This document shows, in pieces, positions 16,264-24,490 of a stretch of DNA of 64,000 nt (positions are counted from its first letter, which is position 1; the number at the start of each line of letters is the position of its first letter). The stretch comes from Rhizobium sp. BK313. GTDB taxonomy: Bacteria > Pseudomonadota > Alphaproteobacteria > Rhizobiales > Rhizobiaceae. The translations under genes were made by a program, and so were the position numbers. Location of the stretch: assembly GCF_014193655.1 (NCBI RefSeq), contig NZ_JACHZQ010000002.1:739827-803826 (forward strand), given 5' to 3'. Below the pieces are notes generated by a model that had not been told where the DNA came from, ran no database searches, and worked only from the letters and a program-made list of their open reading frames with translations.

Positions 16264-16431
16264 ATGAGGCCGCTGAGCAACAGGGTCCCAATCAACGCCG
16301 GCATCGGCGAGGAAGACGCCGCTCCGCATATGGGCCGGGATCATCATCTCGTCCTTATCCGTGCTTCCGGCGAGACCCGTTTAGGGACGCGCAGCAGCAT
16401 GGTCTGCGACGGTGGCTACACAGCACAGTAA
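16264..16431 (+). pseudogene. Probable SDR gene remnant (C-terminal tail only)
   Basis: A 55-codon ORF begins at ATG 16264 after GAGGAGG and ends in SSMVCDGGYTAQ. That ending matches the usual SDR C-terminus (VDGGYTAQ), while the first ~40 residues match nothing and there is no Rossmann or YxxxK motif. The simplest reading is an SDR gene that lost almost all of its length by internal deletion, keeping its ribosome binding site and last codons. It lies between an intact SDR and an MDR dehydrogenase. Confidence 0.5.
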
Positions 16432-16448
16432 TCATGAAAGGCATGACA

Positions 16449-17522
16449 ATGAAAGCTGTACGATATTATTCCAAGAAAGACATCCGCGTCGAAGACGTAC
16501 CCGCACCAAGCGGTCCGCTGGGCGACGACATGGTGCTGATCGAGCCATTGGTCTGCGGCATTTGCGGAACTGACTTGCACGAATACATCGCGGGACCGAT
16601 CGTGACGCCCGCCACCCCGAACGTCTATTCCGGCGCAACTTTGCCGCAGATCCTCGGCCATGAATTTTCCGCCAGGGTCTTGGACGTGGGCAAGAAAGTC
16701 ACGCACGTCTCCCCTGGCTCGCGCGTTTCCATCCAGCCGCTTATCTCGCCGCGCGACGATTACTACGGCCGCCGCGGCCTCTTCCATCTCAGCGAAAACA
16801 TGGCGGTCGTCGGGTTGTCCTGGGATTGGGGCGGCATGGGTGAACGCGCCGTCATCAATGGCTACAACGCCATTCCCGTGCCGGACACCGTCTCGGACGT
16901 TCAGGCAGCCATGATCGAGCCGGCCGCCGTCGCGCTATACGGCGTTGATCGCGGCGGGGTGACCAGCGGCAGCAGCGTCCTCGTTTCTGGCGTCGGCCCG
17001 ATCGGCGCGCTTGTCCTGCTGGCGGCCAAGGCGGCCGGCGCGACGAAGATCTTCGTGTCCGAGCTCAATCCGAACCGTCGCGCTCTGGCGCAACAGCTTG
17101 TTCCGGAGGCGGTCGTCTTCGATCCGCGCGAAACGGATACGGACAAGTTGTTCCGGGAGCAGACGGAAGAGGGTGTGGGCGTCGACGTCGCGCTCGAATG
17201 CGTCGGCGCCGAGGCGTCGCTCAATCTTTGCGCCAAGGCCGTGCGCCGCCGCGGCACCGTCGTGCAGGTCGGCCTGCATGTGCGGCCGGCCTCGGTCGAT
17301 GCGATGCTCTGGGCACTGAAGGATATCACTGTCGAGGCAACGTGGTGCTACCCCGTGCAGATATGGCCCCGTATTGCTTCGATGATCGGTGCCGGCATCT
17401 TCCCGGTCGAAAAAGTGGTCACGGCGCAAATCGCGCCCGAAGACGTGGTCGAAAAAGGCTTCGAAGCGCTGCTCGATCCCAAGGCCACCCACATGAAGAT
17501 TCTCGTCGATATGAAGGCCTGA
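16449..17522 (+). CDS. Zinc-type MDR alcohol dehydrogenase (butanediol dehydrogenase-like)
   Basis: A 357-residue medium-chain dehydrogenase. The catalytic zinc ligands are visible in VCGICGTDLHEY and LGHEFSARV. The cofactor motif is SGVGPIGALV. The length and the GHEFSARVLDVGKKV segment recall (R,R)-butanediol and sorbitol dehydrogenases. The region that normally holds four structural-zinc Cys reads LISPRDDYYGRRGLFHLSEN and has none. I prefer ATG 16449 (MKAVRYYSKKD) over 16434, because AAAGG lies 7 bases before it and MKAV is the usual family start. Four bases separate it from the next SDR gene. Confidence 0.9.
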   Translation: MKAVRYYSKKDIRVEDVPAPSGPLGDDMVLIEPLVCGICGTDLHEYIAGPIVTPATPNVYSGATLPQILGHEFSARVLDVGKKVTHVSPGSRVSIQPLISPRDDYYGRRGLFHLSENMAVVGLSWDWGGMGERAVINGYNAIPVPDTVSDVQAAMIEPAAVALYGVDRGGVTSGSSVLVSGVGPIGALVLLAAKAAGATKIFVSELNPNRRALAQQLVPEAVVFDPRETDTDKLFREQTEEGVGVDVALECVGAEASLNLCAKAVRRRGTVVQVGLHVRPASVDAMLWALKDITVEATWCYPVQIWPRIASMIGAGIFPVEKVVTAQIAPEDVVEKGFEALLDPKATHMKILVDMKA

Positions 17523-17524
17523 TC

Positions 17525-18292
17525 ATGACGAATCCGATGGATCTCAGCGGGCGGAAATTGCTGATAACCGGCGCGGCCGGTGGTATCGGGAGCACCACCT
17601 GCCGGTATCTGGCCTCGCTCGGAGCGACGATCGTTGCCGCCGATCGTGATGCCTCGGTCGAGAAGACCCGCGACGACATTCGTGCGGCGGGAGGAACGGC
17701 GGAAGCCGTCATCTTCAACGTCACTGACAAGGCATCGGTCGAGGCCGCGGCAGCAAAGGTTGCCGAGCGCTTCGGTCCTCTAGACGGCATCTTCGCCAAT
17801 GCCGGCATGTCCTATGAGCGCACGGCGCTGGACCACAGCGAGGCCGACTGGCGCACCGTCATGTCGGTCAATCTCGACGGCGTCTTTTGGACTGTGCAGG
17901 CGTTCGGAAGATCCATGATCGAGGCGGGGCGAGGGGCCATCGTGATGACGGCGTCGATCGCTGGCGTCAAAGCCGTTCGGCCGGAACTCCATGTCGGCTA
18001 CGACGTCTCGAAGGCGGGCGTCGCTCATATGTGCCGGGTTCTGGCGGCCGAATGGGCAAGGTCGGGTGTACGCGTCAACGCCGTCGGCCCCGGCTACACC
18101 GATACCGTCATGCTGGCGGAAGTCGGCCGCGCCCAACCCGCCGTCATGCAGAGATGGTTGGACGACACGCCGATCAATCGCCTGATCAAACCCGAGGAAA
18201 TTGCTTCCACCGTCGCCTTCCTGCTCTCCGATGCGGCGAGCGGCATCACCGGCCAATTGCTGATGGTCGACGGTGGCTATTCCATCGCTTGA
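17525..18292 (+). CDS. SDR family NAD(P)-dependent oxidoreductase
   Basis: A 255-residue classical SDR. The cofactor motif TGAAGGIGST is near residue 15, DGIFANAGMS follows, and the catalytic Tyr/Lys are in GYDVSKAGVAHM at about residue 157. The C-terminus ITGQLLMVDGGYSIA is canonical. The start ATG 17525 is two bases after the MDR stop, so co-translation is expected. It is the second intact SDR of the operon. Having an MDR and two SDRs side by side suggests successive oxidations at different carbons of one substrate (inference). Confidence 0.92.
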   Translation: MTNPMDLSGRKLLITGAAGGIGSTTCRYLASLGATIVAADRDASVEKTRDDIRAAGGTAEAVIFNVTDKASVEAAAAKVAERFGPLDGIFANAGMSYERTALDHSEADWRTVMSVNLDGVFWTVQAFGRSMIEAGRGAIVMTASIAGVKAVRPELHVGYDVSKAGVAHMCRVLAAEWARSGVRVNAVGPGYTDTVMLAEVGRAQPAVMQRWLDDTPINRLIKPEEIASTVAFLLSDAASGITGQLLMVDGGYSIA

Positions 18293-18310
18293 ATTCGAAA
18301 GGAATTTTAC

Positions 18311-18595
18311 ATGTATTACGCTGTTCATTGCCTCGACCACGAGGGCGCCGTCGAGAAGCGGCTCGCCAACTACGATGCCCACAAGGCCTATCTCTCCACC
18401 GGCAAGACCAAGACGGTGATCTCCGGTCCGCTTCTGGCGGACGACAACGAAACCATGATCGGCTCTCTCTTCGTCTTCGAGGCCGACACCAAGGAAGAGA
18501 TCGTCGCATTCAACAAGGCGGATCCTTTCACCAAAGCCGGTGTGTGGAAGGCCGTCAACATCCATCCCTTCAACAAGCGGGTGGACAATCGATGA
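18311..18595 (+). CDS. YciI-like protein, copy 1
   Basis: A 94-residue single-domain protein of the YCII family (ferredoxin-like alpha-beta barrel). Family features are the N-terminal strand YYAVHCLDHEGAVEKRLANY, the DAHKAYL segment with the conserved His, ISGPLLADD, and the FNKADPFTKAGVW motif. The best known relative with a catalytic role is TftG, which removes chloride from 5-chlorohydroxyquinol in 2,4,5-T degradation. That is notable because this operon ends in hydroxyquinol-type enzymes. I infer a dehydration or elimination on a cyclic enol. The stop overlaps the next ATG (ATGA). A second YciI gene lies at 23838. Confidence 0.88.
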   Translation: MYYAVHCLDHEGAVEKRLANYDAHKAYLSTGKTKTVISGPLLADDNETMIGSLFVFEADTKEEIVAFNKADPFTKAGVWKAVNIHPFNKRVDNR

Positions 18596-19605
18596 CCATG
18601 ATCGAGGAAAACCCGGTCACCGCCGCCCTGGTCGGTCTCGGCTGGTGGGGCCGCAAGATGGCGAGCCTCGTCAATGCCGGCGGCGCGCGGATGCATTTCG
18701 TACGCGGTGTCGATCCGAGCCCTGATGCGGCCGCGTTTGCCGGCCAGATGGGTCTGCAATATTCGCCGGATATGGCTGAAGCGTTGAACGATCCGACGAT
18801 CGAGGCGGTCGTGCTTGCCACGCCGCATTCGCTGCACCGGGAGCAGATCGCCCGAGTGGTCGCGGCCGGGAAACACGTTTTCTGCGAGAAGCCGCTCGAC
18901 CTCAGCAGAGCCGGAGCGGAAGCGTCCGTCGCTTTGTGCCGAAAGGCTGGTCTTGTGCTTGGCATGGGCCATGAGCGTCGTTTCGAGCCTCCGATCGCCG
19001 AAATTCTGGAGGCGGCCAAGCTCGGAAAACTGGGTCGGCTGCTGCAGATCGAAGCGAATTTCAGCCACGACAAGTTTCTCGGCCTCGACCCGTCGAACTG
19101 GCGGCTGAAGGCCGAACAGGCACCGGCCGGCGGCATGACGGCGACCGGGATTCATCTGACGGACCTTGCCGTGAAGCTGATGGGCCGCGCCACCGATGTC
19201 CGCGTCGTTTGCGAGAACCTTGCTTCGAGCATTCCGCAGGGCGACACGATGAGCGCGCATATCCGCTTTGCCGGCGGAGGGACGGCCTACGTCTCGGCGA
19301 CACTCGCCACGCCCTTCGTCTCGCGTTTCGCCGTCTTCGGCACGGATGGATGGATCGAAGTGCGCGACAAGGCACATGTCGAAGCGCCCGACGGCTGGGT
19401 CGTGACCGAAGGCTGGAAGAACCAGCCGATCACGGTCCGCGAGGTGTCACCCGCCGAACCGGTTCGCGACAACCTGAGAGCCTTTGCCCGCGCTGTTCGC
19501 GGCGAGGCCGACTATCCGATCACTGGCGAGGATATGATCAACAACATTGCATTGCTGGAAGCCATCGTGCGCTCTGCGCAGAGCGGCGCGCTGGTAGAGG
19601 TCTGA
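18592..19605 (+). CDS. Gfo/Idh/MocA family oxidoreductase
   Basis: A 337-residue two-domain NAD(P)-dependent dehydrogenase. The Rossmann motif is VGLGWWGRKM near residue 13, the EKP motif is in FCEKPLDLS at about residue 101, and the substrate-site segment GGMTATGIHLTDLA carries the catalytic His and Asp. The family includes inositol 2-dehydrogenase and glucose-fructose oxidoreductase and acts on sugars and cyclitols. The ATG overlaps the YciI stop, and a GTG-start MDR gene follows 10 bases downstream. It supports a polyhydroxylated cyclic substrate for the pathway. Confidence 0.92.
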   Translation: MTMIEENPVTAALVGLGWWGRKMASLVNAGGARMHFVRGVDPSPDAAAFAGQMGLQYSPDMAEALNDPTIEAVVLATPHSLHREQIARVVAAGKHVFCEKPLDLSRAGAEASVALCRKAGLVLGMGHERRFEPPIAEILEAAKLGKLGRLLQIEANFSHDKFLGLDPSNWRLKAEQAPAGGMTATGIHLTDLAVKLMGRATDVRVVCENLASSIPQGDTMSAHIRFAGGGTAYVSATLATPFVSRFAVFGTDGWIEVRDKAHVEAPDGWVVTEGWKNQPITVREVSPAEPVRDNLRAFARAVRGEADYPITGEDMINNIALLEAIVRSAQSGALVEV

Positions 19606-19615
19606 GGAGGAAGAC

Positions 19616-20599
19616 GTGAAAGCTCTGGTTTTCGAAGCCCCGGAAAAGCCCGTAATCGCCGACATGGGCGTGCCTGACCTGTCGCCCAACGAGGTCCTGG
19701 TTCACACAAAGGCAGTCGGCATCTGCCACTCCGATTACGAGTTGCTGGCCGGGCGCTACATTATCCCGATCTCCTATCCGGTGACGCCCGGCCACGAATG
19801 GAGCGGTGAAATCGTCGAGGTTGGCCGCAATGTGACCGGCTTCAAGAAGGGCGACCGCGTGGTCGGGGAATGTGTGGTGCGCACGCCGGAGCGGCTGCAT
19901 CATTTCGGCTTTTCCATGAGCGGCGCGGATCGCGAATTCTTCGCCGTCAATCCGGAATGGCTGCACAAGCTGCCCGATGCTGTCGATGACAAGAAGGCTG
20001 CGCTGATCGAGCCCTTTACCTGCGGCTTCTACGCCGTGCTGCGCTCAGGCGGCACGAATGCCAGCGAAACCGTCGTCGTCTCCGGCGGGGGCACCATCGG
20101 CCTGGTATCGGCTGCAGCAGCGATCGGCATGGGCGCTCGCGTCATCGTCGTCGATCCGCTCGCATCGCGCCGCGAGGTGGCAAAGCGTCTCGGAGCGGAT
20201 GACGCCATTGACCCCTCGGACGGAGGTGCCGCCGAGAAAATTCGTGAACTGACCGGAGGACATGGTGCCGATCTGGTAATCGAGGCATCCGGCCATGACG
20301 CATCGCTCGCGGCCGCATTCGACTATGCCCGTGAAGAGGGCCGGATGTCGATGGTCGGTATCAACATCGGACGCAAAGTGCCTGTCGTGATCGGCCAGAT
20401 ACAGATGAAGAACCTGACCGTGCGCGGCTGCATCGGGTCTCCTGGCGTTTGGCCAGCCGCCATTCGCTTCCTGGAACGGACGGGCATCGATCTGTCGCCG
20501 ATCCAGACCCATGATTTCGCGCTGACCGATGCCGTCAACGCCTTCTCGTTTGGTCAGGATCCGACGAAGAGCATCAAAATCACACTGCTGAATGGTTGA
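19616..20599 (+). CDS. Zinc-type MDR dehydrogenase lacking the structural-zinc lobe
   Basis: A 327-residue medium-chain dehydrogenase of the sorbitol/idonate/threonine dehydrogenase type. Catalytic zinc ligands are in AVGICHSDYE and TPGHEWSGEI; the cofactor motif is SGGGTIGLVSAAA. The region that usually carries four Cys for a structural zinc reads VRTPERLHHFGFSMSGADRE and has none, as in the MDR at 16449. It is shorter than the usual ~345 residues. Translation starts at GTG 19616 after GAGGAGGAAGAC. It is co-directional with its neighbours at very short spacing. It probably oxidises a secondary hydroxyl of the imported compound or an intermediate. Confidence 0.88.
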   Translation: MKALVFEAPEKPVIADMGVPDLSPNEVLVHTKAVGICHSDYELLAGRYIIPISYPVTPGHEWSGEIVEVGRNVTGFKKGDRVVGECVVRTPERLHHFGFSMSGADREFFAVNPEWLHKLPDAVDDKKAALIEPFTCGFYAVLRSGGTNASETVVVSGGGTIGLVSAAAAIGMGARVIVVDPLASRREVAKRLGADDAIDPSDGGAAEKIRELTGGHGADLVIEASGHDASLAAAFDYAREEGRMSMVGINIGRKVPVVIGQIQMKNLTVRGCIGSPGVWPAAIRFLERTGIDLSPIQTHDFALTDAVNAFSFGQDPTKSIKITLLNG

Positions 20600-20602
20600 G
20601 CA

Positions 20603-21661
20603 ATGAACAAACACGCACTCATAGTTGGCGCGACTGGGATCACCGGAAGCAATCTCGCCGAAAATCTCCTGGCTGAAGGCGGCTGGACGGTGTCGGGCCT
20701 GTCCCGATCGCAAAGCCCGATCGCCGGCGTCAAGACATTGAGCTGCGATCTCGTCGACGCCAATTCCGTTCGCGCGGCACTGACGGAAGCCAGACCGAGC
20801 CATGTGTTCGTCACGGCCTGGTCGCGTCAGGAAACCGAGGCGAAGAATTGCGAGGTCAACGGCGCAATCGTCCGCAACGTGCTGGACGCCTTGCAAGGGC
20901 GAGGTGTCGAGCACGTTGCCCTGACGACGGGCACGAAACACTACCTCGGCCCCTTTGAATCCTACGCCAAGACGCAGCCCGAGACGCCGTTCCGCGAGGA
21001 GCAGGAACGCCTGCCGGGAGAGAACTTCTACTATGTGCAGGAAGACGAGATCTTTGCGGCCGCTGCGAGGGACGGCTTTACCTGGTCCATTCATCGCCCG
21101 CATACGCTGATCGGTTATGCGGTCGGAAACGCGATGAACATGGCTGCCACACTTGCGGTCTACGCCTCCATCTGCCGGGAAACCGGCCGGTCTTTCGTCT
21201 TCCCCGGTTCGCCCGAGCAATGGCAGGCGGCAACGGACGTTACCGATGCCAGGTTGCTAGCGAAACATCTCAAATGGGCGGCGACGACGAAGCCAGCCGC
21301 CAACCTCGCGTTCAATGTCGTCAACGGCGAAGTGTTTCGTTGGAAATGGCTTTGGCCGCGCCTTGCGAACTACTTCGGTCTCGAAGCTGCGCCTTACTCG
21401 GGAGTACCCACGCCGCTGGAAGAGCAGATGGCCGGCGCGGAGCCGATCTGGGACGAGATGGTCAAGAAGTTCAATCTCCAGCCGAACGCGCTCTCCCGCG
21501 TGGCCTCATTCTGGCATTCGGATGCAGATCTCGGTCGCCAGATCGAGACGTTCAACGACATGGGCCGCAGCCGCAAGCTCGGCTTTCTCGACTATCAGGA
21601 TACGACAAGCTCGTTCACAGACGCGTTCGATCGGCTGCGAGCAGATCGGATCATACCTTAG
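20603..21661 (+). CDS. PRISE-type SDR (progesterone 5-beta-reductase/iridoid synthase-like)
   Basis: A 352-residue extended SDR. The cofactor motif is VGATGITGSNLAENL. The family-specific catalytic Lys is in TTGTKHYLGPFE (about residue 113) and the Tyr in NFYYVQED (about residue 148), the two diagnostic motifs of PRISE enzymes, which lack the classical YxxxK. These enzymes reduce the C=C bond of activated enones with NADPH. In this operon the likely partner is a cyclic enone formed during dehydration or aromatisation (inference). It starts 3 bases after the previous stop and is followed by the ring-cleavage dioxygenase gene. Confidence 0.85.
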   Translation: MNKHALIVGATGITGSNLAENLLAEGGWTVSGLSRSQSPIAGVKTLSCDLVDANSVRAALTEARPSHVFVTAWSRQETEAKNCEVNGAIVRNVLDALQGRGVEHVALTTGTKHYLGPFESYAKTQPETPFREEQERLPGENFYYVQEDEIFAAAARDGFTWSIHRPHTLIGYAVGNAMNMAATLAVYASICRETGRSFVFPGSPEQWQAATDVTDARLLAKHLKWAATTKPAANLAFNVVNGEVFRWKWLWPRLANYFGLEAAPYSGVPTPLEEQMAGAEPIWDEMVKKFNLQPNALSRVASFWHSDADLGRQIETFNDMGRSRKLGFLDYQDTTSSFTDAFDRLRADRIIP

Positions 21662-21680
21662 GATGTCAGGAGTGCAGCAT

Positions 21681-22562
21681 ATGTCCGAGCAAGCGAGCGC
21701 GAGCACGTCGCCATCCGGCTTTTTCACCGAGGAGAACTCGGTTGCGACCGTCAACGCCCGAATGGGCAAGGATGTGGATCCGCGCCTCACAGAGGTGATG
21801 GCTTGCCTCGTCAAGCATCTCCACAACTTCGCGCGCGAAATCAACTTGACCCAGGATGAATGGGACTTCGGCATCGATTTTCTGACGCGGACCGGGCAGA
21901 TCTGCACGCAGGAGCGGCAGGAGTTCATCCTTCTGTCCGATACGCTCGGCCTGTCAATGCTGGTTGATGCGATCAATAACCGGCGTCCGTCCAGCGCCAC
22001 CGAGAACACGGTCTTCGGCCCCTTCCATGTCGAGGGCTGCCCGGTTCGCCAGATGGGCGATGAGATCTGTCTGGACGGCAAGGGGGAAAGCTGTCTCTTC
22101 ATCGGACGTGTGCTCGATCTCGATGGCAATGCGGTCGCAGGAGCCAAGATCGACGTCTGGTCCGACAACGCGGAAGGCTACTACGACGTCCAGCAGCCCG
22201 ATATCCAGCCGAAGTGGAACAACAGGGGCGTCTTCGTGACAGGCGCGGATGGACGCTACAGCTTCGTCGGCATCAAGCCCGTCTCCTATCCAATTCCCGA
22301 TGACGGGCCGGTTGGCAAGATGCTGAACAGCCTCGGCCGCCACCCGTATCGGCCGGCCCACATGCACTACATGGTTCGCGCGGAAGGGTTCCAGAAGCTG
22401 GTGACGCACACCTTCGTCGGCGGCGATCCCTATCTGAATTCCGATACGGTGTTCGGGGTCAAGAAGACGCTTGTTGCGCCGTTCACGCGTGTCGAGAGCG
22501 GCAACACGCTCTGGCGCTCGGACTATGACTTCGTGCTCGCACGGCCCGGTCAGACACGGTAG
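21681..22562 (+). CDS. Intradiol ring-cleavage dioxygenase, hydroxyquinol 1,2-dioxygenase type
   Basis: A 293-residue cytoplasmic non-haem Fe(III) enzyme. The N-terminal dimerisation domain contains LTEVMACLVKHLHNFAREI. The catalytic domain shows the family iron ligands: Tyr in EGYYDVQQPD, Tyr in KPVSYPIPDDGP, and two His in HPYRPAHMHYMV. It also has SATENTVFGPFHVEG. The sequence is closer to hydroxyquinol than catechol dioxygenases, and its partner is maleylacetate reductase. Expected reaction: hydroxyquinol plus O2 to maleylacetate. I chose ATG 21681 because CAGGAG is 8 bases upstream; ATG 21663 is an alternative. Confidence 0.92.
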   Translation: MSEQASASTSPSGFFTEENSVATVNARMGKDVDPRLTEVMACLVKHLHNFAREINLTQDEWDFGIDFLTRTGQICTQERQEFILLSDTLGLSMLVDAINNRRPSSATENTVFGPFHVEGCPVRQMGDEICLDGKGESCLFIGRVLDLDGNAVAGAKIDVWSDNAEGYYDVQQPDIQPKWNNRGVFVTGADGRYSFVGIKPVSYPIPDDGPVGKMLNSLGRHPYRPAHMHYMVRAEGFQKLVTHTFVGGDPYLNSDTVFGVKKTLVAPFTRVESGNTLWRSDYDFVLARPGQTR

Positions 22563-22572
22563 GAGCGGGGGA

Positions 22573-23637
22573 TTGGAAAACTTCGTCTACAACGGAAATC
22601 CCGGCCGGGTCATCTTCGGGCGCGGCACGGTGGCCCGCCTTCCCGAAGAGGCCGAACGGCTGAAGGCGCGGCGCATCATTGTGCTCTCCACGCCTGAGCA
22701 AGCCGAGCAGGCCGCCGATATCGCGCGGCATATGGGATCCAGCGTCGTCGCGACCTATTCCAAGGCGCAGATGCATACTCCCGTCGAGGTGACGGCCGAT
22801 GCCATGCGATTTGTGGACCAACATGCCGTCGATGCGCTGCTGTCCATTGGAGGCGGGTCGACGACCGGTCTCGGCAAGGCCATCGCCTTTCGCACCGATC
22901 TGCCGCAGATCGTCGTGCCTACCACCTATGCGGGCTCGGAAGCCACGCCGATCCTCGGCGAGACCGAGGGCGACCGCAAGGTCACCAAGTCGGATCCGCG
23001 TATTCTTCCGGAAGTCATCGTCTACGACGTCGATCTGACGCTGACGTTGCCCGTTTCTCTTTCCGTGACCAGCGGCATCAATGCGATCGCCCACGCCGTC
23101 GAGGCGCTTTATGCGAGGGAGGCCAATCCGATCATCTCGCTCATGGCGGAAGAGGGGATCGGGGCAATCGCCCGCGCCTTGCCGCGTATCCATTTGAGCC
23201 CGAGAGATGGGGACGCCCGCGCGGATGCGCTTTACGGCGCCTGGCTTTGCGGCGTCTGCCTTGGCTCCGTCGGCATGGCATTGCACCACAAGCTTTGTCA
23301 TACGCTCGGGGGCATGTTCAATCTGCCGCATGCGCAGATGCACACGGCGGTCCTGCCGCATGCGGTGGCCTACAACGCCGACGCGACGCCGGCGGCCATG
23401 GCCCGGCTGGGCCGGGCTCTCGGCATTGCCGATCCGGCCGCCGGGCTTTTCGACCTTGCCAGAGGGCTTGGCGCGACGATGTCGTTGAAGGATCTTGGAA
23501 TGCCCGATGACAGTGTCGCGGCCGCGGTCGATCAGGCGATGTCGAACGCCTATTGGAACCCCCGCGCATTGGAAAAGCGCGCGTTGACCGACTTGCTCGA
23601 ACGCGCATTCCGTGGAGACGCGCCAAGGGCCGCATGA
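22573..23637 (+). CDS. Maleylacetate reductase (iron-containing alcohol dehydrogenase family)
   Basis: A 354-residue Fe-ADH family enzyme that reduces maleylacetate to 3-oxoadipate with NAD(P)H. The nucleotide site is in SIGGGSTTGLGKAIA and VPTTYAGSEATPI. Metal or active-site His residues are in SGINAIAHAVEALY and LHHKLCHTLGGMFNLPHAQ. The last segment is typical of maleylacetate reductases. I place the start at TTG 22573, because AGGAG (22561-22565) is 7 bases before it and MENFVYNG is a normal N-terminus. It follows the dioxygenase by 10 bases. Together they form the lower hydroxyquinol pathway. Confidence 0.92.
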   Translation: MENFVYNGNPGRVIFGRGTVARLPEEAERLKARRIIVLSTPEQAEQAADIARHMGSSVVATYSKAQMHTPVEVTADAMRFVDQHAVDALLSIGGGSTTGLGKAIAFRTDLPQIVVPTTYAGSEATPILGETEGDRKVTKSDPRILPEVIVYDVDLTLTLPVSLSVTSGINAIAHAVEALYAREANPIISLMAEEGIGAIARALPRIHLSPRDGDARADALYGAWLCGVCLGSVGMALHHKLCHTLGGMFNLPHAQMHTAVLPHAVAYNADATPAAMARLGRALGIADPAAGLFDLARGLGATMSLKDLGMPDDSVAAAVDQAMSNAYWNPRALEKRALTDLLERAFRGDAPRAA

Positions 23638-23708
23638 GCTATGGCGGGGCGCTGTCGATCGGCGGCGCCCTGGCGAATTTCGGTGGGAAACCGTGCAGTT
23701 ATCCAGAA

Positions 23709-23725
23709 GTCCAAAATGGATAATT
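23709..23725. promoter_or_regulatory. Palindromic operator, copy 3
   Basis: GTCCAAAATGGATAATT is identical to the copy at 2272 except for the first base. A further TTATCC at 23699-23704 makes a wider dyad with GGATAA. It lies 113 bases before the second YciI gene, in the gap after maleylacetate reductase. This implies a fresh promoter here for the genes from 23838 on. Confidence 0.6.
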
Positions 23726-23837
23726 CCGTTGTTTTCTTTAGCTTTACTCCGTCTACCATTACTTTTGCGATATCCGGAATATCCGCATGTCGGAGGGGAG
23801 ACGGAAGGACGATTTGGCTGGTGAGGAGCTAGAAGTC

Positions 23838-24122
23838 ATGCTTGCAGTTCGCGTCGCTATTTCCAATCCCGAAAAGGCGGCGGCACGCGCGACCTATCTG
23901 GAGGATCACAAGCGCCATCTGCGGTCGGGCCGGCTCTGCATCGTCCAATCCGGACCGATCCTCGACGAAGCCGGCGAAGGCAGCGGGGGAGTTGTCGTAG
24001 CGGATGTCGTCTCGCTCGAAGAGATGCGTCGGTTCAGTGCGGAGGATCCTTTTGTCCTCCACGAGGTCTATTCGAGCATCAGCATCTACGAATGGCGACC
24101 AACGATCGGCGGTCGCGGATAG
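23838..24122 (+). CDS. YciI-like protein, copy 2
   Basis: A 94-residue YCII-family protein, the same length as the copy at 18311 but clearly diverged. It has LAVRVAISNPEKAAARATYLEDHKRHL with the conserved His, VQSGPILDEAGEGSGG and the FSAEDPFVLHEVY motif. I start it at ATG 23838 (GAGGAG 9 bases upstream), which gives the standard N-terminal strand. A longer form from ATG 23787 would add 17 residues not expected in the family. It is the first gene after operator copy 3 and precedes the second ABC importer. A role in elimination chemistry on a ring intermediate is inference by analogy with TftG. Confidence 0.85.
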   Translation: MLAVRVAISNPEKAAARATYLEDHKRHLRSGRLCIVQSGPILDEAGEGSGGVVVADVVSLEEMRRFSAEDPFVLHEVYSSISIYEWRPTIGGRG

Positions 24123-24183
24123 AGCGACGGCGATCGGACGGTCTGCATCTCTGCAGCAGCTGATTTCCTGAGGAGGAGGGAAC

Positions 24184-24490
24184 ATGAAAGCGGTAGGCAC
24201 ACTCAACTGGGACAGTATTCGCAATTGGCTGGCAGAAGCAGGAAGCGCCTGTAGCGGATACTATTTTGACCACGCGGAAGCGCCAAAGGCTCGCGTAAAA
24301 CTGTTGCCTCGTCGACGGTGTGATCGGTCAGAAAGTGCCGAATCGACTGCAGATTGGCCAGCTAGCAACCGCAAACTCTGACACCGGTCTGGGATCTCTT
24401 TTGGCGTTTACCGAACGTGCTGCGCGGCCTTTGCGTCGAGGGCTCGAAGGTGTTGCCGTGAACATCAGTGTGAAAGGCGGGCTTGGATGA
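24184..24490 (+). pseudogene. Small gene with a frameshift, unknown family (about 101 codons)
   Basis: A strong Shine-Dalgarno (GAGGAGGAGGG) precedes ATG 24184. The first frame reads MKAVGTLNWDSIRNWLAEAG and on to DHAEAPKARV. A second frame, open from about 24300, reads LVDGVIGQKVPNRLQIGQ and later SLLAFTERAARP and GVAVNISVKGGLG. This frame stops at TGA 24488-24490, overlapping the permease ATG (ATGA), as a real upstream operon gene would. The join needs a one-base change near 24295-24310. Either this is a true frameshift mutation, a programmed shift, or a sequencing error. I cannot name the family; the reconstructed protein would be soluble and about 100 residues. Confidence 0.55.
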
